From assembly GCF_026151205.1 (NCBI RefSeq), contig NC_087073.1:7771001-7835000 (forward strand): a DNA stretch of 64,000 nt. Reading direction: 5' to 3'. The position numbers were made by a program, and so were the translations under genes. Source of the stretch: Bolinopsis microptera (taxonomy: Eukaryota > Ctenophora > Tentaculata > Lobata > Bolinopsidae). This document shows, piece by piece, positions 47,461-58,500 of the stretch (within the stretch, counting starts at the first letter, position 1; each line of letters opens with the position of its first letter). The notes under the pieces were generated by a model, which saw only the letters and a program-made list of their open reading frames with translations, did no database searches and had not been told where the DNA came from.

Positions 47461-50036
47461 GGATGATGATTAATCACTCTACACTTGACTGTCACGTGAC
47501 TTTTCAAACCTGTTCTCTAGCTGGCCCTGAACGACTATTCGAAACCCTAACCCTCTAGTCTGATCCCAACCGTAACCCTAACTCAATTCTTAACAAAGGC
47601 ATGTATGCTGAAACCCTATCCCCGAGTAATTAGACTAATTTCCTTATACGGTCAAATCACGTGATCGAGACAGTTTTCGCCATGAATATCTCTGATCTCG
47701 TCAGGGGAGCATTTCAACCTTATGTCATGGGAGTGATTTGGGATCAGCGTCCGAAAATACATTGATCGAAGTTGATTTCAACTGGAGGGGGCCATTTTAG
47801 AACAATATCGAAGATCGACTGTAAAGTGATTTAGCACGCTCGAAACATAAACAATAAACTCCGAATATAGATTCGGCAGAATAACAGGCTGAGCGCGCGA
47901 CCGCCTGGCCCAGTAATGCAATGAACTTTGCTCTATCCAGAGCCCTTGCGCTTGCAGTAGCGCGCGCCCGCCTTACGGTTTGACTTGTGAAACAAGCGCG
48001 CCCGCAGTGGCGCGAAAGCACATGGTTAGTTGAACAATGAACTCGTCGACATTCGGAAGCAGTCTTATAAATAATATTTTATGCATTTGTATTACTGGGC
48101 GGTTTTTAGCCTGTCATTCCGGCGAATCTTTAGCTATTCGGGTTACTCTAACCAGACCCTCTCGCTTGCAGTACGCGTATACACATGGCTATGTGAACTA
48201 TTCGGGCTAAGTGAATTACGACCATCTTAGAGATTTTTCTAAAAGGGCCCCCGATAGTTCAAACCAACTTGGATCGATGTATTTTTTCACGTTGATTCTG
48301 AATCAATCCCATGACATAAAGTTAAAATGCTCTCCTAGCGAGATATTGGTGAAAAACTGTTTCGATCACATGTTATGACCATACAAGGAAGTTGATTTAA
48401 TTTTAATCTTTAGGGTTAGGGTTTTTTTAGTTGTTGGCTTAAATTAGTTATGAACATATTTATACTTATAGCCTGGTATAATAGTTGTTACCTGGGGACC
48501 TCAGGCTATCATGTTCATTAACATATTATATAGAGATTTGGCGGAATGACAGGCTGAGCGCGGCCCAGTAAAATAATTGTAGCGCGATACACTATTGCCA
48601 CTGGGCCGTGCCGCAAATCCAATAATGCTTTTAGTTCTCGCAACCGGCACAGATCGCGTCGGCGAGATGCGAAGGATTGACATTGTGAATCAACTCTAAC
48701 CAGAGCCCTCTCGCTTGCAGTAGCGCGCAACTGCCGAATATACGGCACAGGAAACAAGCGCGTCACGCAGTACGCGTTGACACATGGCTTTATGCAGTAT
48801 AATAGCCTAATAGGGTTAGGGTTAGGATTAGGTTTAGGAAATCAGAGTAATGGTTACCTGGCGACCCCAGCACCCAAGCTAAAGATTCGCGTTCGAATAG
48901 AGATTTGCTGGGCCGCGCTTAGCCTGTCATTCCGCCTAATCTCTATGTTTATAAACATGATAGCTTGAGGTCCCCAGGTAAATAGAGATTCGCGTTCGGC
49001 GGAATGACAGGCTGAGCGCTATCATGTTCATAAATATAGAATAGAGATTAGGTGGAATGACAGGCTGAGCGCGGCCCAGTAACCCAGTCACCAGTAAATA
49101 AAAATAATGGGTGTTATTTGAAGTGTAATATAGATCGACATATATAAACCTACTATATAATACAAACCCGCAAGTTATGTAACTGGTGACCACTGACCAA
49201 TAAGTTATTGACGGCCGGTGTCAACCCATCGAGATCGTTGATCTGCGAAGCAAAAATGCTAGTTTGCGCGGCGCGTCGAAGCGGCGAAGTCCTCCAAACC
49301 AATAACTATCAAATGAAGTTTTCTCGAGCGTGCTAAATCACTTCATATACTGATACAGTCGTGAGTCGATCTTCGAGATTTTTCTAAAAGGACCCCCGAC
49401 AGTTGAGACCAACTTTAATCGATGCATTTTCGGACGCTGATCACCCCCATGACATTGGACATAGGGTTAAGATGCTCCTCTGCCGAGATATTGACGAAAA
49501 CTGCCTCGATCACGTGATATGACCGTATAAGGAAGTTAGTCTAATTACTCATTAGGGTTATATTAGGGTTTCAGCAGAGGGGTCGTTCACATATTACGTA
49601 ATCAATATTTGGCAATTTTTACCCCCCCTCCGTAATCAACCGTAATCAAGACCGAACCCCCCCCTTCCCCCATATATTACGTAATCAAAGTTTGACACCC
49701 CCGCCCCCCGTAATCAAGACCAACCCCCTTCTATATTACGTAATCAAGATTAGACAACCCCCCACCACATTGCCCATTTTTGAGTTAAATTTTGATGTAG
49801 AGACACAAGAAATACACATTATTCATTGTTGTCTGAGACTTTGAAAACCCCCCCTCGGCTGATTACGTAATATGTGACCGACCCCATACGCTTTTGTTAA
49901 GGATTGGATGAGGGTTAGGGTTGGGATCAGATTAGAGGGTTAGGGTTTCGAATAGTCGTTCAGGGCCAGCTAGAAAACGGGTTGAAAAAGTCACGTGACA
50001 GTCGAGTGTAGAGTGTAGAGTGATAAATCATCATCC
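47461..50036. mobile_element. ~2.6-kb element with long inverted arms
   Basis: The ends mirror each other: 'ggatgatgattaatcactct' at 47461 against '…gtgataaatcatcatcc' ending 50036. Homology then continues inward ('ctgtcacgtgac'; 'tagctggccctgaacgacta' / 'tagtcgttcagggccagcta'; 'gtgatttagcacgctcg' / 'cgagcgtgctaaatcact'). Left arm about 47461-47844, right arm about 49325-50036 (longer because of a nested insertion). The loop contains at least five copies, in both orientations, of a ~45-bp 'ggaatgacaggctgagcgc…gcccagta' unit (47880, 48105, 48540, 48920, 49000, 49055) and GGGTTAGGG stretches. No transposase is seen. Confidence 0.8.
49579..49885. mobile_element. ~300-bp MITE nested in the right arm of the larger element
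   Basis: It has ends 'ggggtcgttcacatattacg' and 'acgtaatatgtgaccgaccc', and several internal 'attacgtaatcaa' units. Comparing with the uninterrupted left arm (around 47595-47620) shows it absent there, which dates it after the host element and marks its limits to within a few bases. Confidence 0.8.
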
Positions 50037-50520
50037 AAGTTTTCTCATGTAATTGATCAATGATCATATTCATACTATACGCAGTGCAAGCTATACTTAC
50101 GTTACAAAGAACAAGAAATGATCAAGTACTGCAGGCCTAAAAAGTAATTAGTCTAGGATCGATCTCAATTGTGTTGAACATTAAAACTAAATGTGTATAC
50201 AGTATACACATTACACCCTCAACACTGCATGAACTATAAAAACATGACATTACACATTTCCATTCGATATTTTTTTGTTCGCGAACGCTTTTGGCTCTCA
50301 GTTATACTTATTGGAATACGACATAAAACTTATATTATTGTAAATTCAAAATTAATGCCAATGATATCATATCCAATATGACCATGGTCGACTTTGTCCA
50401 AATTTTAGGTTGACTATTTATTGTTTATGTTCCATATTGCTGAAGTAGGCCAGAGTTCTAGTTTTTTTAACACATTTACGTAGTCTCAATTTCCTTGCTT
50501 TGATCCTCTAACTTTAAGTG

Positions 50521-51303
50521 ATGATGAAGACAGCAGTGGTTCTATCCATTCTTTCAGTAGTCGTGATCTCCACCACAGAAAACAAAGAGGGTGTGTCTTG
50601 CTATGATGGGTGTGTGGTGGTAAAAGATATTTTTTACAGCGGGATGTCATCTGATATGACTATGGATCTTGTACCAGATGAGGACAGTGAGTAACTTTAA
50701 CAATGAATAGTATTAATATTCAAACAGGTTGGAAGATACAAACTATTTTTATTAATTGCTCCGCTTGCAGTTCTATTGTCTATGAAGTATGAGAGATAAC
50801 AGTCACTTGATAATTAATAATGATATATCTACTATTATCAAAATTGCAAACAAAATTTCCAAGCTAAATGCAGCTCGAACTTCGTTGATTTTATTGCATA
50901 TTGACTAAATGCTAAATTAATTTCACTTTCAGAAGAGTGTAGCAAGAACAGCACCATTTTAAAATGCGCCAATGATGAGGTTTGCAACGTGTTGTCCGTT
51001 AATATAACAGCCTTTTTTGAGGGTTACGTCACCATACCAGGTGCCATTTCATTGAGGAGGGACGCTTGTAGACCTGCTGGGAACGTTCTCGGCAATGAAG
51101 AATGTAAACAGATCGAAGCAGAGGTTGTGAGCAAGATGACACCGATGTTCACAGCTGTTGGTTTAAATATCATCATGGACCCAGAATCAAGCTGTGATGA
51201 GAACAAGACAAGGGACTGCACTGAGGGTTGTATCTCCTCGGCAGGACCGATATCAATCAGTGCTGTATTCTTAATCATGACCAGTCTACTAGTGTTCGCT
51301 TAG
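50521..51303 (+). CDS. Small cysteine-rich secreted protein, probably GPI-anchored
   Basis: Two exons, 50521-50686 and 50933-51303, joined in phase 1, give 178 residues. There is a signal peptide (MMKTAVVLSILSVVVISTTE). The mature part has about ten cysteines (SCYDGC; ECSKNSTILKCANDEVC; ACRPAG; EECK; SCDENKTRDCTEGC) and two N-glycosylation sites (NST, NIT). It ends in a hydrophobic tail (ISISAVFLIMTSLLVFA) with no cytosolic residues after it, as in GPI signal sequences. The size and cysteine density recall Ly6/uPAR-type proteins, but the canonical final C-x4-CN of that fold is not present. The family is therefore uncertain. Second in-frame ATG at 50524. Confidence 0.75.
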
Positions 51304-52875
51304 CGGAACAGTGGGACGTTATTCAGGTATTGACAATTTACGTAACTTGCTTATAAGTGAAGACATTGATGATTGAGAACTAGATAAAGTAGCCACAAAT
51401 TGTGTTTGACAATTGATTTCGTTGATAATAAAACTTCCGCAGTTTTTTATTTATGTAATATTATGATATGTACGAATGTAAACTATTCTTGAATTCTTGT
51501 ATTTCCTGGCACCTGTTATGTTAAATTGTACCAGATTCTACTTGACTATTTGATAACGGTTTATACCAACCAATTTTTAATTTCTGCCATATTATCATTT
51601 AAAGTTCACTATACTGAACTAAATAATTTGTTGTCAAAGTGACAGTGACGGATGTTTGATATTATACCGATAATCCCAATATTTGAATAATATGAGAAGA
51701 TAAGAATGATCTCTAAATCCCTAAACCTAGAATTAACACCTCGTCTGGCCCACTGTAAAGTTTGAAATGTTAGCAGATGGACTGATGACAGTTGAACATG
51801 ACCGTGGAAAACCAATTAGTGACCGTAGTGACGTCAGGTGCATTGACACTTGATCAAACGACAACAAGCTTTTAATTTGGTGATAAGTCAATGTAATCAC
51901 AACAAGAATTAACAAACCAATTATGACGGTTTAGGCTTGACAATAACCTTGGGAGAATATTCATATTCTGTTTGTGATTAACAATGATTTATATATCGAT
52001 CAGTTGTGGACAACTACAAGATTCTCTCAAATTTGTTCAATTCTGTAGAAGTTATGATCTGGAATGTTGTTCATCAACTGGCCACTTGCGCTTCTAAAAT
52101 GTGAAATTGTAGTCTGATGAATCGAATGCGTAATGTACAATTTAGACGAGTGAATTATACACGTCTCGTCTTTCTCCGCTATATCACTCACCACTTTTAA
52201 TCAAACAACAGCCCGGAATAACGGAACGCCCTGTGCATTAATTAATTTAAGCAGCTTGCACGTGCAGAATTAGCAATCAGTCGCCCTGAGTAACACTAAC
52301 AGCTCTCAGTAGCAAAGCTTCACTTCACTCCGCAGAAACTCGAAATAACCATGAACCTGCAACTTCGGGAAGTTGCAGACTTATAGACAGGCGATACGAC
52401 CTATGTAGAACTTTTAACAGATATGGCAAATGGAAGTGGAGCCAATGATACGCTATACTCATGTACCGATATCCAGTACACCATTACTTAACACCATGAT
52501 CCGAGACTACATATATATATATATATATATCTGTTCAGTTACTACTAAATTATGTTTCACGAGTAATTTTATAGCATTACAATCTTTGATGCGTTCCACG
52601 ATTTAGTTTTAATAAACGAAGCTTTTGAGAAACGTTCCTTACACGATATTTAACTTTACTTTGCCTCCGTCGCCCCACCCGATGACAATTTACTAACCAC
52701 GAACCTACGTTATAATTACCAGTAGGTGTGTTTAATGTTCATCAGTCGCAATGCACCGGTCGACTCGATTAATAAGGTATAAATGAACCACAAATGGAGA
52801 ATGTATTCTGTTTTCGCCCCTCATGTAATGCCTAGTAAGCTGTTTATTGATTAACACATAACTTTATTTCACCAG
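51304..52875. other. Intergenic region with a short (TA)n run
   Basis: No gene seen. A TA repeat lies at about 52509-52530. A consensus-like acceptor (tttatttcaccag) directly before ATG 52876 suggests that the GPCR has a non-coding 5' exon somewhere in this stretch. Confidence 0.45.
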
Positions 52876-53928
52876 ATGAATAAATCAGCACTACCGGAAA
52901 AACTCTTGGCATGTCTCGCCAAAACTTCGACGCTGTCGGACGAGGCCCCCAATATGGCACCTTGGTTGATTCTCATCGCCTCAGGACACGGAATACTCGG
53001 AATTCAGAGCCTTATCTGTAACGGCGTGGTGTTCTCCTACTACGTTTCAAAGTACCGAGAGCTGGTCCCCTTTATGTACCTCAGCTTGGCGAGTTGTGAC
53101 GTCATTACAGGTCTGACTGCTCTGATAAACGCCCTGATCCTCGCCTTGATTGTGCTACTAAAGGATAGACTATCTGAAGAAACAGTAGAGTGGGTGCTAA
53201 CTGTCATGATAACTATATACTGTGGTATGATCATGTTTACAGCCAGGGTATCAGTTGCATATAACGTGATCGTGGCCGTGGTACGCACCAAGAGTCTCAC
53301 CCGACCTTTCTCCAGACAGCGTCTCCTTTACGTGGTGATCTCGGTTGTTCTCATCCCACTGTCCCTTTCTCCGCTAGTAGGGTTCCAGATAAAGTTTTTC
53401 CTGGACAATAACATGATAGACTATATGTTGTTTACCCCCTATTTGGGAGCCAAGTGGCTGGGATGGATTGGACTACAACTCAACATTCTCCTTCCGTTTC
53501 TCCTACCTTCTATAGTAGCTGTGATATGTATGGCTATCCAGAGCTACACACTCATCAAAACAAGAGGTCTACAAGTACACCGGACAAACCGGCAGAGAGA
53601 CGTAACTAAAACTATAGTCCTACTTACCCTTCTGTTCTTTGTCTGCAACACTGCCTTCGCTATATCTTTCTACGTGGACATGTTTACCTACTTTGTAACC
53701 TGTCTGCCTCCTTATCAGAGGTTTCTAGTGGGATGTGTCGTTACAGGGTCTCTGAGCATGATTAACGCTGCCTTCAATCCAATCATCATGATCAGCCGAG
53801 GCGCCAAACTCCGAGCATACGCTTTCGGGAGACTTGGAAGGGAGTACCATAGTCTCCAGAGGATGGTTAGACTCAACTCAGACTCAACAAGGTCTAAAGT
53901 TTCAGGCCAGTCCAGCTCGTACCAATGA
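52876..53928 (+). CDS. Rhodopsin-like (class A) GPCR, orphan
   Basis: A 350-residue protein in one coding exon with seven hydrophobic helices. Class A landmarks: Asn at about 49 in helix 1 (ICNGVVF), LASCD at 71-75 in helix 2 (the LAxxD motif), and NPIIM at 301-305 in helix 7 in place of NPxxY. Helix 3 ends FTARVSVAYNVIVAVVRT, so the D/E-R-Y/W triplet is missing. The third intracellular loop is short and basic (KTRGLQVHRTNRQRDVTKT). The tail is Ser-rich. Such diverged class A receptors are common in invertebrate lineage-specific expansions. The ligand cannot be inferred. Start at ATG 52876 because no earlier in-frame Met follows the putative acceptor just before it. Confidence 0.85.
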   Translation: MNKSALPEKLLACLAKTSTLSDEAPNMAPWLILIASGHGILGIQSLICNGVVFSYYVSKYRELVPFMYLSLASCDVITGLTALINALILALIVLLKDRLSEETVEWVLTVMITIYCGMIMFTARVSVAYNVIVAVVRTKSLTRPFSRQRLLYVVISVVLIPLSLSPLVGFQIKFFLDNNMIDYMLFTPYLGAKWLGWIGLQLNILLPFLLPSIVAVICMAIQSYTLIKTRGLQVHRTNRQRDVTKTIVLLTLLFFVCNTAFAISFYVDMFTYFVTCLPPYQRFLVGCVVTGSLSMINAAFNPIIMISRGAKLRAYAFGRLGREYHSLQRMVRLNSDSTRSKVSGQSSSYQ

Positions 53929-54408
53929 ATCAGGATTGAAAAGTGTACAAGACATTGAGCAGCAGTCTTGTATGACAGACAATGAATCATGAGACGATGT
54001 ATAAAACACAAATCGTGGTCAGATATCACGATTCACCCAGAGTAATTCATTGACCCTCTTGGTAATTTAACTGTTATGCACTATTCTTTATGTTATTACA
54101 GAACTGATGAAGTGTTTTTAGAAACTAATTTGTTTCTCGTTTGTCCAGCCTAATTTCTTGAAAATTTCCAATAATTCTCCAGTTACCAGTATAGTATCGA
54201 CCACTCGTCAAATAACTGGCTTGTACATTCATCTCTGTATCATATTTTGCAGTATAGCACGAAAATTCGTTAGTTAGCATAGTGAAGCGGCTTGTAAAAG
54301 GTACTCCATTCTATTATCAATAATCAAACGTATTATATTGATTCGAGCGATGGTGGATGAACGTGACCGGATGCGTGCGAATAGGATATAATCGATAGAA
54401 TTCTCGAA

Positions 54409-55222
54409 TATACCTTACTCGGGATTATTATGACCGGGATAAAGTGGCGGGTTTAGGGTAATTTCGCCATATTTTTCCCGAACCACATTTTCACCGGTCG
54501 TTAATAAACCCGCCGACTCAGCTTTTAGGGTTCCCAAGGGGTATGGGTGCTCATATTTTAATCATTAATGGTTGTCTTATATTCACTAAAGAAGACTATT
54601 GGGACACTTGTTGTAGGTTTTTCGACTTCATTTGGCTAAAATTGCAAAAAATTCACCTTTTTGCCCAATTCTTGTCATATATCCTTATATTGTCAAAGTT
54701 GATTTAAATAGGCCAATTTTTAATTTCTTAGGTATTGACTATTTCTACATAATGAAATAGGACTCAAAGTAAAAGTAACGGTTAAATTAAAACTCGAATT
54801 AATTAAAACGGTCAATAACATGAATCAGTTTCATCAGTCATTTATTCATAATTCTAAACAATGTGAACGATGCATTCTTTCGAAGATTTTCTACAAATTG
54901 AGTCATAATGGTTATTTGATACACGTAAACATGTAATGCTAATTCAAAACAACGAATTTGCTAGAGTCTACTTTCAAGAATTATTGATAATTCGACTTGT
55001 TTCACAAGTTTTAGCAATGCGAAAATTTCTGAACCTGCTTATCTCTAATAAGGAAATTTACATCTGAGACAAAATTTTTGAATCTAAAATTGAAAGGTTG
55101 GACACCGGTAAAATGGCGACCGGGAAAATGTGGTGGGTTTTGAGCAATTTCGCCATATTTTTCCCGAACCATATTTTAACCGGTCGTTAATAAACCCGTC
55201 GTAATAATCCCGAGTTAGGTAT
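54409..55222. mobile_element. ~0.8-kb non-autonomous DNA transposon with TIRs
   Basis: The left end 'tataccttactcgggattat' is mirrored on the right by 'aataatcccgagttaggtat'. Next to each end is the same direct-orientation block, 'aatttcgccatatttttccc' and '…accggtcgttaataaacccg' (54460-54515 and 55147-55200). TA at both edges suggests a TA target duplication. The interior is AT-rich without coding capacity. Confidence 0.75.
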
Positions 55223-55536
55223 ATAAATAATGTTGGTGTGCGCGCGAAAAATGCGATGCTTTTATTGTGAATGAGACCCCGCGCCTTACAATCTATGCTT
55301 ATGAAAACTGTGACAGGAACATACTCAGAGTTTCTGTAAGATCAAAATTTTCTTAGCAAAATCAACTTTAAAGTACAATAATCAACAACTGATTAAAACA
55401 TTCCAAATAACGTAGAAAAGCGGCGAAATAAGTTAAATGCTAATGAAGTAATAATTATCATGTCTGTAAAGTATAAATGTTTCAACAGTTAAATCCAATC
55501 GTTAACTGTAAACTGTCCCCACTCCCCAAAAGGACA
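55223..55536. other. Downstream flank of SZT2
   Basis: The sequence between the TIR element and the SZT2 stop codon. It should hold the SZT2 3' UTR (minus strand) and contains nothing else recognisable. Confidence 0.4.
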
Positions 55537-58500
55537 CTAAATCAAACGCTCCCAAACATAAACACAAATCAGCGATAAAATGCGTTCCCAAAACTGAATA
55601 TGATCAATATCTCTGCACTCGTCCTGGTCTTTTAGCACAGCAAAAACATCAAGGTTGAAAAATTTAGTCCGTTTCATAACAACCAATGAAACTTTTTCTG
55701 GTTTTCCAGGAACTTGGGTACGTTTTGAGAGGAGACCAATTTCTCCTTTGTCAGAAGACTCATCATCAAGAATAACCAACATATCAACTTTACCTTTTAG
55801 AAAATCGAGCAGCTTCTTGAAACGAGGATAAGTCCAATCCTGCAGAAGCTTGTAAATCGACGATCTTTCTTCAAGAAGATTCTTCAGAAAACTCAAGCTA
55901 CCCATGAGCTCTTTAAGATGTCTATAATTGAAATCGTCTTTAAGAATACTACTGCCATGATAAGATAGTTCCAGGGAGATTGTGTTCTTAGTAGTTGGTG
56001 GACGCAACAGTTTTTGAATTAGCCCATCTCTATGATAACTTCTCACAGATCGTTCTAGAAGCTCCCTCAGTTCCTTTTCAGCCCGGAGCTTTGCGGTTTG
56101 ATACGACTCTTGTTTATTCAAAGTGTTGAAGAACTGAGAATTTACACGAGATCGTGCATCGAACAAACTCAAGCCATCTTCCGATCCGGTTGAGGAAGCT
56201 ACTGATCCGGTTAAACTTTCATTCCGAGTTCGTAGGTACAACTGCTCTTTAAGAAGGGTGGATGAGGGTGAATCAAATTGTTTTGAAGTTAGAATAACGT
56301 AGTAGGACAGACCAAACTCCCAGGCGCTAACTTTACTTAAAGTCAACTCGGATACAATAATAGCAAGTCTATAGTTATCCTGAAAGTCTTCCTGCATGTC
56401 TTGTGGTATTAAAACCAAGAGTTTAGACTCCTCGAGTTTCTTGCTTCCTGTATTTGTCTCGCTGGGTATCGTGAACAACCCGAAAGAATCTTGGTTTTTG
56501 ACTATGTAATCGTGTAAATTGTCAGGGTTAATGTTTGGGGTTGAGTAGGTGAAATCGGTAAAGTGTTTCATCCAGCACTTGATATGGGGCGGTTCAGGGA
56601 CTGTTTCATAGTGTTTCACAATGCTCTGAACACAGTAATGAACTGGCAATCTCTGTATCACACGGAAATCTTTCTGGTGAGCCACCAAGGAGTCGTAAAT
56701 AGCCTGAACCATCCAATTATAGTTAAAACTGTTGGTGTGAGTGAGCCCCTTTAAATTAGAACATTCTTGGAATAGTCTCAATCTATTATCATAATCAAAG
56801 CCATATAGCTTCACGCAGAAAGTGGAGTTTTGAATGAGGACTCCAAGAAGTATACGTCCACCACCCACTGTTTCCTTACAAAGGAGCGCTTCATTGTCAT
56901 CATAATTTAGTGTGTTAATGACTTCAACGTCCTTGTTTAACCCACGTGGCAAGTACTTCAATGTCATGTTGATACCCCGTGCTGGTTCACGGAGGTAGGC
57001 GATGAACCTGTCGAACAGTTGGTTCTTGAAGTGCAGGAACCAGGCTGGTTCCTCTAAAGTTATGTCATTAGACATGTTACTGACGTAGGAAAACGTTTCT
57101 CTGTCTGATTGGGAGGATGTGAGTTTGGAACTGAAGAGAAGAGGCGAAGCAATGTAGTGCATCAGTCGAGCATTCTTCTTTAGAAGTTTAGCTTGTTCAC
57201 AAGAGATGTTGTTAGGCAGATCCGGATCGTCCAGATCAACCTTAATCTCCTCTTCTTCCTTTTTCTGATTTGCAGCGCGCATGTACATTCCCAACTGGCT
57301 GGCGTGTCTGATCAGGGGATCACGTGATCTCAACTGATTCCCTTCTACCCCCAATATTCCGGGGTGATAATGATCGTACAAATGCTCGTAATATTCTGTC
57401 AATCCCTTGTTCTTGAAGGTGCTCTGTTGTTTATCAGCTGCATGTTGATCAGATGCCGGCTCTCTCTGATCCATGAACTGATCCAGCTCCTCCTCATTCT
57501 GAGGGAGCAGTTCAGATTGTGCGTAATGGGGAGGAAGCTCGTGCCGTGCTTTGAGGAGGAGCAGTCTGTTCAACACCATCTTCCGGGTGTTCAGCCACGT
57601 GACTAGACTTTTAATTGAAGCTATAAACGGGTCTTTAACCTGTTTGTGAACGTTGTAGAAGTAGAAGTTTAACTTTTTGCAGTTTAGAGTAACCATGATG
57701 TGCATTTGTCTGGGTACCTCTAGTTTCTCATCTCCCTGTCTGACGTCTATAGTGCCTGTTTCTAAGGACAGTATCTGCTCGATGTTCGGACGCTCGTCGT
57801 TCACCATAAGATCGGAGCCGTGGCGCAGTTTGACGCGGCTCTCGTTCCAGAGAGAAGGGCGCCGTGCGACCAGGACAATCCCGCTGTTTTCTATCTCGTC
57901 CTCTTTGTGGCAGGTCGGTGGTATCATCTTGTAGTCTGTGTCTTGTCCGAATATTCGCACTTTGAAGTTACCAGAAAGTCCCTGAAAGGAGTATGGGTGT
58001 TAAGGACAGTCATGTTCTTCTAGGATATATACAGAAATTTCGTAAAAGAAGAAAACCTACCAACTTTTATTAATATAAAAGTCTTTGAGAAGAAAAAAAC
58101 TTACGTCAATTATTTTGTTGATAACTTGACTCGACACGAACAATGATGGTATCTGCATGAAGTGATGGTCCACTATCTTCGTCTTTAACTGTGCTCCAAC
58201 CTAAACAGTAGACACACCTTTAGCTTTAATTAATAAATTTTGCAATAAATTATGTTTAAATAAATAATGAACTAAACATCACTTTGCACACCAGTGCTGC
58301 AGAACACAACATGAGTTTGTCTCATATCTGTATCTCATCTCACCCTGCAAGCTTGGAAACATGGATCCCGTAGGTTGGGATGTAAGCTGCAATTCTCATC
58401 TTTTGAGCTGCTAGTAGGCATCTTCCTCCTCATTCTCTCTGATAAGTTACTTGTTATTAATTTATTACGGTTTTAAAAAGAAACCTTAATTTTGATAGTT

